A program made the translations under genes and the position numbers. Of a DNA stretch of 52,858 bases, positions 37,713 to 46,483 are shown in pieces. The notes under the pieces were generated by a model, which was not told the DNA's origin, did not search any database, and saw only the letters and a list, made by a program, of their open reading frames with translations. Within the stretch, counting starts at the first letter, position 1; every line of letters starts with the position of its first letter. The stretch is from a virus, in the IMG/VR virus record IMGVR_UViG_3300032213_003065, positions 1 to 52,858 of that record. The stretch is one strand, 5' to 3'.

Positions 37713-38632
37713 ATTACTTTAGGTTTCGCTAATTCTATTAACTTTGAAATCAAAGCCATACAATTTATCTCTTTGTCTATTCTGAATGTTGATTGAAATG
37801 AATATTCATTTATATAATATGCTACCATTCCTTCATTTCCACTAGCATAGTGTTCAGCATTGTCAAATAAGAAACGATATAGTTCTTCAAAATCTTGAAC
37901 ATTTGCATTAGCTATAATCTGTCTAATTTCTTTCCAATCCGGTTTTTTACCGCATAGTAATTTGAGAATTTGCGTCATATAGTTGGATGAAACGAGTATC
38001 GATTTATCTACAGTAAGTGTATTGTTATGTGTAGATAATTGAATAGTATTAAGAATTTTACGTAGATCTGGGTAGAATTGATTTACAATTGTAGCTACAT
38101 CTTCTAATTCAAATGATATTTTTTCTTGATCTAAGATCCAAGCAGCATGTTTAGCTACATCTTTTTTAGTTGGGGGTACAATTTTAAGTACTTGACAACG
38201 TGATTGAAGTGGATCGATTATTCTCTCTACAAAGTTACAAGTTAATATAAATCTTGTATTTCTAGAAAACGTTTCAATTACATTTCGAAGTGATGCTTGA
38301 GCTTGAATAGTTAAGAAATCAGCCTCATCTAATATTACTACTTTGATAGATTTGAAAGACATTGTACTTGCGAAACCTGATACTTTATCTCTAATAGTTT
38401 CAATACCTCTTTCATCTGAAGCGTTTAGGAAAAGATAGTCACAATCTAAATTTTTAACTATTAATTTAGCTAGGGTAGTTTTCCCAGAACCAGGAGGACC
38501 ATAGAAAATCATGTTAACTAGATCATTATTATCTAAAAATTTTTGAATTTGGGTTTTGATATGTTCATTTCCTACAAAATTTTCTAATTTTTGGGGTCTG
38601 TACTTCTCATTCAATAATCCGTGATCTTTCAT
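37709..38632 (-). CDS. clamp-loader large subunit, gp44/RFC-like AAA+ ATPase, 307 aa
   Basis: Walker A FYGPPGSGKTTLAK (about residue 43), Walker B VVILDEADFLT, sensor 1 FILTCNF and the SRC motif LQSRCQVL that supplies the arginine finger. Length close to T4 gp44 (319). Opens the gp45-like clamp with ATP. It works with the gp62-like subunit at 36834. Confidence 0.92.
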   Translation of the reverse strand: MKDHGLLNEKYRPQKLENFVGNEHIKTQIQKFLDNNDLVNMIFYGPPGSGKTTLAKLIVKNLDCDYLFLNASDERGIETIRDKVSGFASTMSFKSIKVVILDEADFLTIQAQASLRNVIETFSRNTRFILTCNFVERIIDPLQSRCQVLKIVPPTKKDVAKHAAWILDQEKISFELEDVATIVNQFYPDLRKILNTIQLSTHNNTLTVDKSILVSSNYMTQILKLLCGKKPDWKEIRQIIANANVQDFEELYRFLFDNAEHYASGNEGMVAYYINEYSFQSTFRIDKEINCMALISKLIELAKPKVI

Positions 38633-38644
38633 AACTTGTTATTT

Positions 38645-38917
38645 TTATACTCCTTGTTTAAATTCACCGTAAAAACTATATGTTTTAGGCTGTTCTACTG
38701 GTATTTCAACTTCTGTAGTTAGGATAGCATATAATTTACTATCTAGTGGTTCTAATCTATATGGACCCTTAAAGTGTGTTTCATCAAAATATGCTTGAAG
38801 AGTATCAGTTAGAGATTTATGGATAGACCCATTAGGCCCATCCATAACTAATCTCCAAGTATCTCCACCTTTTACTCTAGTAGCAATAAGTATGTTTTCT
38901 TCTTGCGTAGTTGTCAT
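38645..38917 (-). CDS. hypothetical protein, 90 aa
   Basis: Not recognised. ATRVKGGDTWRLVMDGPNGS and FDETHFKGPYRLEPLDSKLY suggest beta strands. One base between its start codon region and the GroEL stop shows close coupling to the chaperonin genes. Confidence 0.6.
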   Translation of the reverse strand: MTTTQEENILIATRVKGGDTWRLVMDGPNGSIHKSLTDTLQAYFDETHFKGPYRLEPLDSKLYAILTTEVEIPVEQPKTYSFYGEFKQGV

Positions 38918-38918
38918 C

Positions 38919-40565
38919 TTAATACATTGGCATTTCAGGTGATTGATCTTTCACTTCAGGGTGTTGAACTATAATACATTCTGTGATTAGGATTGATCCT
39001 GCAACTGCAGCTGCATTTTCTAATGCTGTACGAGTTACTTTAGCTGGGTCAATAATTCCTGCTTCTTTCATGTTTACTATAGCTTCTTTTTTAATGTTGA
39101 AACCAAACCATGGTTTTGAACCACCTTCACCTTGTTCTCCTATTTCACTTAGGATTGGATAAATTTCACTATCATTTAATCCAGCATTTTTAAGAATTTG
39201 TTCGAATGGTTTACCACATGCTTTATAAACAATATTTTTACCTAAATGAACACTACTATCTCTATCTTCTTTAGTATATGTAATAGCTTCACGAGCATAC
39301 AATAGAGCAGATCCACCACCAGGTACAATACCTTCTTCAACAGCTGCTTTAGTTGCATTCAAAGCATCATCTACACGGTCTTTTTTCTCTTTCATTTCTG
39401 TTTCAGTGAATCCTCCAACATGAATGATTGATACTCCACCTACCATTTTAGCTAAACGATTTTGAAGTTGTTCTCTTTCGAATGGTGTTTTAGCGTTGTC
39501 GATTTGTTTTTGAAGATCTTCTATTCGGTTGTTGATAACTGTTTCATCTCCTTTACCATCTACAATTGTAGTTTGTTCTTTAGAGATAGTAACTGTACGA
39601 GCTGATCCAAACCAATCCCAACTAAATCTATCAAGTTTCATTCCTTTATCTTTATCAAATACAGTTCCACCTGTTAGTGTAGCGATATCTTCAAGGATAA
39701 GTTTTCTTCTATCTCCAAAATCAGGAGCTTTAACAGCACATACTTTGATACTTCCTCTTGCTTTGTTTACTACTAATGTAGCTAAAGCTTCACCATCAAT
39801 ATCTTCAGCAATTACCAATAGAGGTTTGTTTGTTGTTGAAACATGTTCTAGGATTGGAAGCAAATCTTTTACTTGAGTAAATCTTTGATCTGCAATCAAA
39901 ATAAAAGGATCATTTAAAGTACAAGTCATTGTACTATTATCTGTAACAAAATATGGGGATTTGTATCCTCTATCAAATTGCATACCTTCTACTGTTTCAA
40001 GATATGTTTCATCTGATTTTGATTCTTCGATGTGAACTACACCATCTCTACCTACTTTTTCAATTGCAGTAGCAATTAATTTACCTACTTCAGAATCGTT
40101 ATTTGCTGAAATAGTAGCGATTTGTTCTAGTTGTCCTTCATTTGATATATCTTCTGCTACTTGTTCTCTAAGATGCTCAACTACTTGTTTAACAGCAGCA
40201 TCAATACCACGTTTTACTTCTACTGCGTTTACACCATTGTTAATATGTTGTAATCCAGCTTTTACCATTTCACGTGCTAATAGAGTTGAAGTTGTTGTCC
40301 CATCTCCAGCTTTATCTGCTGTTTGCATTGCTGCTTGACGAACCATTTTAACTCCTAAATCTTTAATTCTACCGTTAACATTTACGCTTTTGGCTACTGT
40401 TACACCATCTTTTGTTGATAGTGGAGATTGTTGATCGTTTTCAATCAATACGTTTCTTCCGTTTGGACCTAAAGTACAAACAACTGCATCTGCAAGGATA
40501 TCAATTCCTTCCATTAATTCTTTTCTGGCTTCTGGGCCTAATTTGATTTCTTTTCTTAAATCCAT
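38919..40565 (-). CDS. groEL: chaperonin GroEL, 548 aa
   Basis: Forms the double-ring ATP-driven folding chamber. Seen: LGPNGRNVLIENDQQSPLST near the N-terminus, GDGTTTSTLLAREMVKAGL (ATP site, about residues 86-104), apical region, and VEEGIVPGGGSALLYAREAI. Full length. It lacks the Gly-Gly-Met tail of many bacterial GroELs, ending SPEMPMY. Phage-encoded with its own GroES immediately upstream, so it likely folds phage proteins; T4 supplies only a GroES substitute. Confidence 0.95.
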   Translation of the reverse strand: MDLRKEIKLGPEARKELMEGIDILADAVVCTLGPNGRNVLIENDQQSPLSTKDGVTVAKSVNVNGRIKDLGVKMVRQAAMQTADKAGDGTTTSTLLAREMVKAGLQHINNGVNAVEVKRGIDAAVKQVVEHLREQVAEDISNEGQLEQIATISANNDSEVGKLIATAIEKVGRDGVVHIEESKSDETYLETVEGMQFDRGYKSPYFVTDNSTMTCTLNDPFILIADQRFTQVKDLLPILEHVSTTNKPLLVIAEDIDGEALATLVVNKARGSIKVCAVKAPDFGDRRKLILEDIATLTGGTVFDKDKGMKLDRFSWDWFGSARTVTISKEQTTIVDGKGDETVINNRIEDLQKQIDNAKTPFEREQLQNRLAKMVGGVSIIHVGGFTETEMKEKKDRVDDALNATKAAVEEGIVPGGGSALLYAREAITYTKEDRDSSVHLGKNIVYKACGKPFEQILKNAGLNDSEIYPILSEIGEQGEGGSKPWFGFNIKKEAIVNMKEAGIIDPAKVTRTALENAAAVAGSILITECIIVQHPEVKDQSPEMPMY

Positions 40566-40566
40566 T

Positions 40567-40866
40567 TTATTGTTCGTTTTTAATTTTTGCTAAAATTTGG
40601 TTTTCAGGACCAACATAATATTCTTCACTGTCATGTTCTAGTTTAGTAAATCCCATTGTTGGTAAAATTACAACATCTCCTATTTGGATTTGAGTTTTAA
40701 TAAAATCCCCAGTGATTGTGTGTTTACCTGGTCCAACAGCCACAACTGTTGCTTTTTCATTTTTTTCTTTCCCCATATCTGGGACGATAATGTTACCGTA
40801 AGATTGTTCTTCTGCAGATAATGGTTTTACAATAACTGCATCAAATAGTGCTTCTAATTTTGACAT
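40567..40866 (-). CDS. groES: co-chaperonin GroES, 99 aa
   Basis: FDAVIVKPLSAEEQSYGNII matches the GroES N-terminus, the mobile loop is the region of SYGNIIVPDMGKEKN, and ATVVAVGPGKHTITG and GDVVILPTMGFTKLEHDSEE complete the beta barrel. Heptameric cap for the GroEL encoded 1 base downstream. Overlaps the 109-aa gene by 13 bases. Confidence 0.92.
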   Translation of the reverse strand: MSKLEALFDAVIVKPLSAEEQSYGNIIVPDMGKEKNEKATVVAVGPGKHTITGDFIKTQIQIGDVVILPTMGFTKLEHDSEEYYVGPENQILAKIKNEQ

Positions 40867-41183
40867 GCGTTTAATTTATTTATAAGGTTTTGTGTTTCTT
40901 GATTAATTAATTTTAATTCATTCATGTATTCTTTAAGAGAGGTATAAGAATCACATTTGGTTATTTTTTGTCTAGATACTGCTTCTATGGCATTTCCTAA
41001 TGTAGAATAATATCCAATAGCTTTTTCATATGTTTTTCCATTAGGATCTAATTCAACAACAGCATCTTTTTTTCTACGCCCTTTTCCACTTAAAGTAGCA
41101 GGTACTATTTCAAATACTGTATAGTTGTGTTTGTCTTTTCCTATGTAATAAGGTTCTAAAATGGGGTCTTTGATAATGGTCAT
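40854..41183 (-). CDS. hypothetical phage protein, 109 aa
   Basis: ILEPYYIGKDKHNYTVFEIV, then KTYEKAIGYYSTLGNAIEAV and SYTSLKEYMNELKLI. I associate this pattern with a widespread uncharacterised phage family. First gene of the chaperonin/clamp-loader operon. Confidence 0.68.
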   Translation of the reverse strand: MTIIKDPILEPYYIGKDKHNYTVFEIVPATLSGKGRRKKDAVVELDPNGKTYEKAIGYYSTLGNAIEAVSRQKITKCDSYTSLKEYMNELKLINQETQNLINKLNACQN

Positions 41184-41206
41184 ATAACTTATTTATTTTA
41201 TTTACT

Positions 41207-41239
41207 TAAATATACAAAAGGGAGAGTGGGAAGCCAAAT
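41207..41239 (-). promoter_or_regulatory. family 2 promoter
   Basis: TTTGG, 18 bases, GTATATTTAAG. It lies just after the sliding-clamp stop and drives GroES, GroEL and the clamp loader. Confidence 0.8.
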
Positions 41240-41244
41240 ATTTT

Positions 41245-41979
41245 TTAAAAATTCGACTCCGCTTTTCTTACCATAAAATATTCACTGGTGGTAGTGGCAG
41301 TGGTAAATACCATTTGCATAAGACCATCTTTACTCATGTTCAAATATGCTGATTCCATATCTTTATTTGATTGGAGAATAGTTTTAAATATATCTGAATT
41401 GAATGGTATTTTAAGATTTTGTTCAGTTATATCTCCTAATATTTGATATGTAATTTTATTATTATGACCTGATTCATCTCCGAAGATAAATCTACATAGT
41501 GGTTCATCATCTAAACTTTTATCAGTTGTAACTAACATATTATCTATTCCAGATAATGCTGATTTTGCTTTGATAATGTTGTTTATATCTTCAATAGTTA
41601 AAATTAACTTAACAGCCCATTCAGGTACATTTACAGTACCTGCTTTACCAATCAATAATGGGTCTGATAGAGCATATGTTAAGTTAAAGTTGTTGTCTGA
41701 GATATGGAGTTTAGTGCATAGTTTATTGGTTTTTTCTACTTCTAGAAATAGATCACCATAGCATATACTGATAAGGTTAGATAATTTTTTAGTGTCATAG
41801 ATTGCTAATTCACAATCTTCAAATTTAAAGTCATTACATTTAACACTACCGATAACATCTTTGGTAGGCGTCATAAACCTTATCTCTAATGTATTATCAT
41901 TGATAATCCATTTAACGGATTCGTTTAGACCCAAATAGTATTTGTCTATTATAGACGTTAAAACCTGTTTATTTATCAT
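41245..41979 (-). CDS. sliding clamp, gp45-like, 244 aa
   Basis: Two or three repeated beta-rich modules with little signature sequence, as usual for phage clamps: ELAIYDTKKLSNLISICYGD, DNNFNLTYALSDPLLIGKAG and IPFNSDIFKTILQSNKDMES. Length is near T4 gp45 (228). Position between DNA polymerase and the clamp-loader genes supports it. Tethers polymerase to DNA and in T4 also activates late transcription. Confidence 0.82.
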   Translation of the reverse strand: MINKQVLTSIIDKYYLGLNESVKWIINDNTLEIRFMTPTKDVIGSVKCNDFKFEDCELAIYDTKKLSNLISICYGDLFLEVEKTNKLCTKLHISDNNFNLTYALSDPLLIGKAGTVNVPEWAVKLILTIEDINNIIKAKSALSGIDNMLVTTDKSLDDEPLCRFIFGDESGHNNKITYQILGDITEQNLKIPFNSDIFKTILQSNKDMESAYLNMSKDGLMQMVFTTATTTSEYFMVRKAESNF

Positions 41980-41990
41980 TTATTTATATT

Positions 41991-42254
41991 TTAGAATCTT
42001 GTATCTAATCCAGGTACTGTGATTATACCTGAATCTTTTAAGCCTTTAGAATTATATAGTTGTTCTTCTACTTCAATGCAAATGTCAACCCCATTCATAC
42101 TAAATCTTCCTCCCGCTTTAAGTATTTTTCTAAAGAATAATTCTTGTTTTTCATCCCAGTCTTTACTAAAGTCTAATACTTCTTGTTTAGTAACTTTTTT
42201 ATTATTGAATTTGATGATAACTCCTTTTCTAATTGCTTGTGATGTTAATGCCAT
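41991..42254 (-). CDS. hypothetical protein, 87 aa
   Basis: Not recognised. VIIKFNNKKVTKQEVLDFSK, then ELFFRKILKAGGRFSMNGVD. Lies between DNA polymerase and the clamp, the place of regA in T4, but no RegA similarity is seen. Own family 2 promoter. Confidence 0.62.
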   Translation of the reverse strand: MALTSQAIRKGVIIKFNNKKVTKQEVLDFSKDWDEKQELFFRKILKAGGRFSMNGVDICIEVEEQLYNSKGLKDSGIITVPGLDTRF

Positions 42255-42266
42255 GTTTTTTTGATT

Positions 42267-42299
42267 TAAATATACAATTTTTTATTTTAGATACCAAAT
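42267..42299 (-). promoter_or_regulatory. family 2 promoter
   Basis: TTTGG, 18 bases, GTATATTTAAA. Serves the 87-aa gene and the clamp; the box touches the polymerase stop codon. Confidence 0.8.
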
Positions 42300-45025
42300 T
42301 AAAAGTTAAAGAATTTAGATACATGTTCGTTGAGTTGTAAACTCCATCCTAAATCTTGATACAAATTCTCTAGTTTATTTCTGATAATACTGTCAAATAA
42401 TCCTTCTCTGTCAATGTATTTATTTACAATTTCTAATATTTCAGGTGCATCGTTATAACCATTTAACCCTACTACTGTTAATTGATATGGGTTTGGTTTT
42501 AACATTGCTATATACATTTTATCTCCTAATGAAAACTCAGGGTATTGAACATTTAATTTTTTAAATCTTAAAATATCGTTTGTAGCTATAGCTGCTTTTG
42601 TATTTACAGGGCATTTTAGTTTAAGTTTAGAGAACAATTCACCTGATGTTGGTTTTCTTTCAATATATTCATCTAGTTTTTTAAGACCTGTAGGTTTTAA
42701 TAGTTGTTTCCAATCTATGGTTTTAAGGGAATCTTTAAATTTCATTACATCCTCATCTATTTCTGTTTTGGATTTACCAAACAAGATATTTTTTAACAGT
42801 TCTTCTCCAAAGTTTTTAAATAGAGGTGGGAAATTTGATTTCATAATATCTAAACCTTTCATCTCCAATTCTTCAATTTCAATCCCCTCTTTGTTTACAA
42901 TATACATTGCATATCTTCTTTTACCAGCCCAATATGCTTTTTCAGCAATAACTTCTTGTTTTAAAACAAAGTAATGTTTGTCTGCGATGTTGAACAGATC
43001 CTGGGATATGTTATTGAGATTCTCGTTTGATTTTGTTTGTAATTCGTCTGTTAATAGTAGTAATCGTTTAATTTTTTCTTCACGGTTACTATAATCTAAA
43101 TCAGGGTTACGGTGAAGTAACAATTCTGTTAATTCCATATAAAGTGAATCGGTATCACTTGCTCTTACATATTCTGTGGTTTCTTTTCCTAATTGATCTG
43201 AAATATACTGGTTTACAAATATGATAGACTCTTGAGTTAATCTTTGTCCACTATTAGTAATGGCAGCAGAACATATTTTAAATCCATCAGTAAACCTCCA
43301 AGAGTTAATAGCATATGTACCATATAAGGCATTCTGTAAGATCTTAAAGGCCATTTGATACAGGTCATATAGTTTATAATTTGCCCAATCTTCAGCTTTA
43401 CCTGCTGTTTTCTTAAGTGCTCTATAATGTTCCCTTTTATCGAACCAGTCTTCCAATACTTCACAAGCAATACTTTTAATGTCTGTTCTATAAAACGCTC
43501 CACTAGCTGAAATAGACCATTTATTTTCTTCGATTAGTTCTATTAGATCACTTATTTTGATTTTAGCGTCTCTTAATCTATATGTTTTTTTATCTAATCT
43601 TTGAATTGAAATAATTTCATCTTGAGGTTTTTGTTTTAACTTTTCAAGTGAATTGGTTTGTTCATAGTTGTTTTTTGTTACTATTCTTCCTACTAGTGTT
43701 TCAACACCTAAATTAAGAGATTTAATGATTGAAGGATATAGTGAGGTAAAGTCAAGATCGGATAAATCTGAATATAGTCCTGGTTTGGGGTCTAAAAGAT
43801 ATCCTCCAGCATATGAATCTTTCTTTCTAACTGTTTTTAAATATCTTACTACAAGTTGATTTGATAGAGTTTTAACTGTAACTAGGTTATCTTTTATATC
43901 GTATATGATACCTTCAACAGTTGGGGTGTTTCGTTGATGGGTTACATGATCCCCAATTTCTAACTCTTTGATTGAAGGATTTGTAGTGGTTGGTTTATTT
44001 GGGGCTATAATGTTTTTTCTTTTAAGATATGTTAATATAGCACCTTCATTTAATTCAGTATTGTAATATATTGATTCATATGGTGTATGACATAAGTGAG
44101 AGATAAGAACTGTTAACTCAACGAATTTAAGTTTTTCTTCTAATGCCTCTATAATCTCAACGTCTCGAATGTTATAGTCAATATACTTGTCTATATCATC
44201 TTTAAATAATTTATCTAACGATCCATTATACTCTACTTTACCTAACTTAGCATATTTGGTTCCTATATCACCTAACTTATAGGATTGTTCTTCTTTTGCA
44301 ATATACTTTTTAAGCAAAAGCATAAAGTCAAGACAGTTAACTAATCCTATTTTGATTGGTGAATTTGGGTTGGCAGCGTTTTCTTCAATTTTACCTATTG
44401 GAGATAATCTGTTAACTTCATCTCCTAGTACCTTCTGAATTCTATAGTAAAGGTAAGGCATATCAAAGAAATCACTGTTGTATCCTACTACAATTGTAGG
44501 ATCCATTTGTTCCCATTTGCTTAAGAATTTTTTGATTAGATCTTTTTCTGAAGAACAAGGTATAACTTGTTTTGTGCCTATAGAAATTTCTTCTAGTTTA
44601 TGCTCTTTATCTAAGATAAAACATATTTTTTCCTTCGAATTAGCATCCATTAAAGCAATGGCTGTTATTTCAGCTCTTGCTTCTTTAATAGTTACTGGGT
44701 TAAGTGGTCCTAAAATTTCAATCTCAATATCCAGATAAACTATATTATGATATTTTGGTTTATCATCTGTTTTATAGTATAAATCTCTAAGTAAAACTAA
44801 TTCTTTAGAAATATCTTTTTCGAGTATGGTAGGGTCTTTTCTATCATATTTTCCACTTACGGGAGTGCATCTGTCTCCAAATAGTGTTTCATATTCACCT
44901 TCATCATGTAATTTATAGACAGTAGGGAAATATTGAAAACATTTAATACCTTTATCATCATCACGGAGATAATAGTGGTATTGGTCAGGGCCAGGTTGAC
45001 GATTAAAAAATACACTTTGATACAT
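42299..45025 (-). CDS. family B DNA polymerase, gp43-like, 908 aa
   Basis: Exonuclease motifs: YLDIEIEIL (about residue 98), VVGYNSDFFDMPYLY and YNIRDVEIIE. Polymerase motifs: DFTSLYPSII (motif A), ILQNALYGTYAINSW (motif B), SDTDSLYME (motif C, the two catalytic Asp) and KRRYAMYI. Length matches T4 gp43 (898). Replicative polymerase with 3'-5' proofreading, held by the gp45-like clamp. A terminator lies just upstream and no clear promoter of either family precedes it, so it may rely on readthrough. Confidence 0.96.
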   Translation of the reverse strand: MYQSVFFNRQPGPDQYHYYLRDDDKGIKCFQYFPTVYKLHDEGEYETLFGDRCTPVSGKYDRKDPTILEKDISKELVLLRDLYYKTDDKPKYHNIVYLDIEIEILGPLNPVTIKEARAEITAIALMDANSKEKICFILDKEHKLEEISIGTKQVIPCSSEKDLIKKFLSKWEQMDPTIVVGYNSDFFDMPYLYYRIQKVLGDEVNRLSPIGKIEENAANPNSPIKIGLVNCLDFMLLLKKYIAKEEQSYKLGDIGTKYAKLGKVEYNGSLDKLFKDDIDKYIDYNIRDVEIIEALEEKLKFVELTVLISHLCHTPYESIYYNTELNEGAILTYLKRKNIIAPNKPTTTNPSIKELEIGDHVTHQRNTPTVEGIIYDIKDNLVTVKTLSNQLVVRYLKTVRKKDSYAGGYLLDPKPGLYSDLSDLDFTSLYPSIIKSLNLGVETLVGRIVTKNNYEQTNSLEKLKQKPQDEIISIQRLDKKTYRLRDAKIKISDLIELIEENKWSISASGAFYRTDIKSIACEVLEDWFDKREHYRALKKTAGKAEDWANYKLYDLYQMAFKILQNALYGTYAINSWRFTDGFKICSAAITNSGQRLTQESIIFVNQYISDQLGKETTEYVRASDTDSLYMELTELLLHRNPDLDYSNREEKIKRLLLLTDELQTKSNENLNNISQDLFNIADKHYFVLKQEVIAEKAYWAGKRRYAMYIVNKEGIEIEELEMKGLDIMKSNFPPLFKNFGEELLKNILFGKSKTEIDEDVMKFKDSLKTIDWKQLLKPTGLKKLDEYIERKPTSGELFSKLKLKCPVNTKAAIATNDILRFKKLNVQYPEFSLGDKMYIAMLKPNPYQLTVVGLNGYNDAPEILEIVNKYIDREGLFDSIIRNKLENLYQDLGWSLQLNEHVSKFFNF

Positions 45026-45053
45026 AACTTTTATTTACATAAAGATAAGAAAA

Positions 45054-45073
45054 AGCTTGTCGGAAGACAAGCT
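45054..45073 (-). terminator. intrinsic terminator
   Basis: Perfect 8-bp stem AGCTTGTC / GACAAGCT with a TTCC loop, followed by TTTTCTTAT on the minus strand. It separates the MazG-like gene from DNA polymerase. Confidence 0.85.
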
Positions 45074-45096
45074 CTTTTTATTTAAAATGACATTTT

Positions 45097-45612
45097 TTAT
45101 TTCAAAAATTGAGATAGATCGGGTTTAAAGTAATTTATGTTTTTCATTACCTTTCTATCACGAGTTCTATAAACAATAAAATGTTCTCCTACTTGTTCAT
45201 AGTGACATTTTTCACCTTGTTCTTTACTACGTTTTTTAACTGTAGTTTTTGCTTCTTCTTCGGTTTTACATGCTTTAGACATATTTGAAGCTTGAACTTC
45301 ATCATACGCAGGAACTATTTTATCTTTAAGACCATGTAACATAGCTCCATTACCTAATGAAACATAAGTGATATCACACAATGCATCTAATACTTCAACA
45401 ATATTACCTGTTTCACAGGCATGTTTATATTCTTCAAGTTCTTCAAGGATGAAATTGTATACAAACTCCCATTCTTTTCTATCTGGAATGTTAGGTGTAT
45501 AGTTGTTTGGTTTGTTCATTGTTGCATTGAATGTTTCTACTTCAGAAACAAATGGTACATATCCAACTCTATTAGACAACCATTTAATAAATTTTATAGT
45601 TATATTTCTCAT
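45097..45612 (-). CDS. MazG-like NTP pyrophosphohydrolase, 171 aa
   Basis: All-alpha NTP-PPase pattern: ILEELEEYKHACETGNIVEV (EExxE) followed by LDALCDITYVSLGNGAML (DxxxD), the Mg-binding acidic set. C-terminal KACKTEEEAKTTVKKRSKEQ is typical of phage members. Hydrolyses NTPs or dNTPs to monophosphates. It may trim nucleotide pools or modified nucleotides. Confidence 0.82.
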   Translation of the reverse strand: MRNITIKFIKWLSNRVGYVPFVSEVETFNATMNKPNNYTPNIPDRKEWEFVYNFILEELEEYKHACETGNIVEVLDALCDITYVSLGNGAMLHGLKDKIVPAYDEVQASNMSKACKTEEEAKTTVKKRSKEQGEKCHYEQVGEHFIVYRTRDRKVMKNINYFKPDLSQFLK

Positions 45613-45615
45613 AAT

Positions 45616-45795
45616 TTATATTTTTTTAATTTGTTTTTGTATTTCTTTTACACGTTCTTCTAAAACACTAATAGCTGTATTATAACGTCCTGTTCCTTCA
45701 ATGTTAGGGTTATAATATATATCTTTTAATACTTTTATTTCTTGTTGAAGTACATTTAAATGTATATGTAATGTATGGGTGGATGAATCTATCAT
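45616..45795 (-). CDS. small coiled-coil protein, 59 aa
   Basis: LNVLQQEIKVLKDIYYNPNI and RYNTAISVLEERVKEIQKQI are two helices likely to pair as a hairpin. It lies 1 base after FolE and 3 bases before the MazG-like gene, so it is part of that operon. No function recognised. Confidence 0.65.
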   Translation of the reverse strand: MIDSSTHTLHIHLNVLQQEIKVLKDIYYNPNIEGTGRYNTAISVLEERVKEIQKQIKKI

Positions 45796-45796
45796 A

Positions 45797-46432
45797 TTAT
45801 TTCATTTTAGTTCCATTAACTTCAATTGCATGAAGGAATTCTTCTCTGATTAGGTTATCTTTTTCCATAAACACACCTGAAAATTTATTTGTAGTCATTA
45901 CAGATGGATGTTTAATACCTCTATGGGAGCAACAAGTATGTTTACAAGCAATACTAACTGCTACTGATCCACAATCCATTTTATCTGCAATATAATCATG
46001 AACTTGTTGAGTTAAAGATTCTTGCATTTGTGGTCTACGAGAAAACCATTCTACAATACGATTTAATTTAGATAAACCAATTACGTTTTCAGCAGGTACA
46101 TAAGCTACTGTAGCATATCCAGTGAATGATAAATTGTGATGTGCACACATACTAACAATTGGAATACCTGATTGGATTACTAATCCACTGTATCCTTCAT
46201 CATTTGGGAATACTGTAATGTTTGGTTCGTCTGAAATTGATCCTACAATTAGATCTTTTAGCCATGCTTTAGCTACACGACGAGGTGTATCTTCAGTTTG
46301 TCTATCTGCTTTATAGTCAAAACCAACAGCTGTAAGGAAATCTCCATATGCTTTAGAGGCTTTGTCTATCATTTTATCTATTTCTTTTTGTGTACGGGGA
46401 AGATTACCGTTTGACTTTTTTAATAGTTCCAT
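45797..46432 (-). CDS. folE: GTP cyclohydrolase I, 211 aa
   Basis: Opens the pathway: GTP to dihydroneopterin triphosphate, the substrate of QueD. Zinc ligands Cys96 and His99 (SMCAHHNLSFTGYATVAYVP) and Cys167 (HTCCSHRGI) are intact, with IGLSKLNRIVEWFSRRPQMQ between. Normal length. Phage copies usually accompany 7-deazaguanine DNA modification. Own family 2 promoter. Confidence 0.93.
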   Translation of the reverse strand: MELLKKSNGNLPRTQKEIDKMIDKASKAYGDFLTAVGFDYKADRQTEDTPRRVAKAWLKDLIVGSISDEPNITVFPNDEGYSGLVIQSGIPIVSMCAHHNLSFTGYATVAYVPAENVIGLSKLNRIVEWFSRRPQMQESLTQQVHDYIADKMDCGSVAVSIACKHTCCSHRGIKHPSVMTTNKFSGVFMEKDNLIREEFLHAIEVNGTKMK

Positions 46433-46450
46433 TTTATAACTTTATTTATT

Positions 46451-46483
46451 TGAATATATGAAAAAATATTTGAGGGGCCAAAT
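46451..46483 (-). promoter_or_regulatory. family 2 promoter
   Basis: TTTGG, 18 bases, CATATATTCA, a slightly divergent core (ATATATTCA). Serves FolE and the two genes after it. The box touches the QueE stop codon. Confidence 0.65.

Noticed and set aside
39529-39876. 115-codon plus-strand frame inside groEL
   Set aside because: Antisense shadow of a conserved gene with no promoter or leader. All other long plus-strand frames in the window are likewise opposite clear minus-strand genes.
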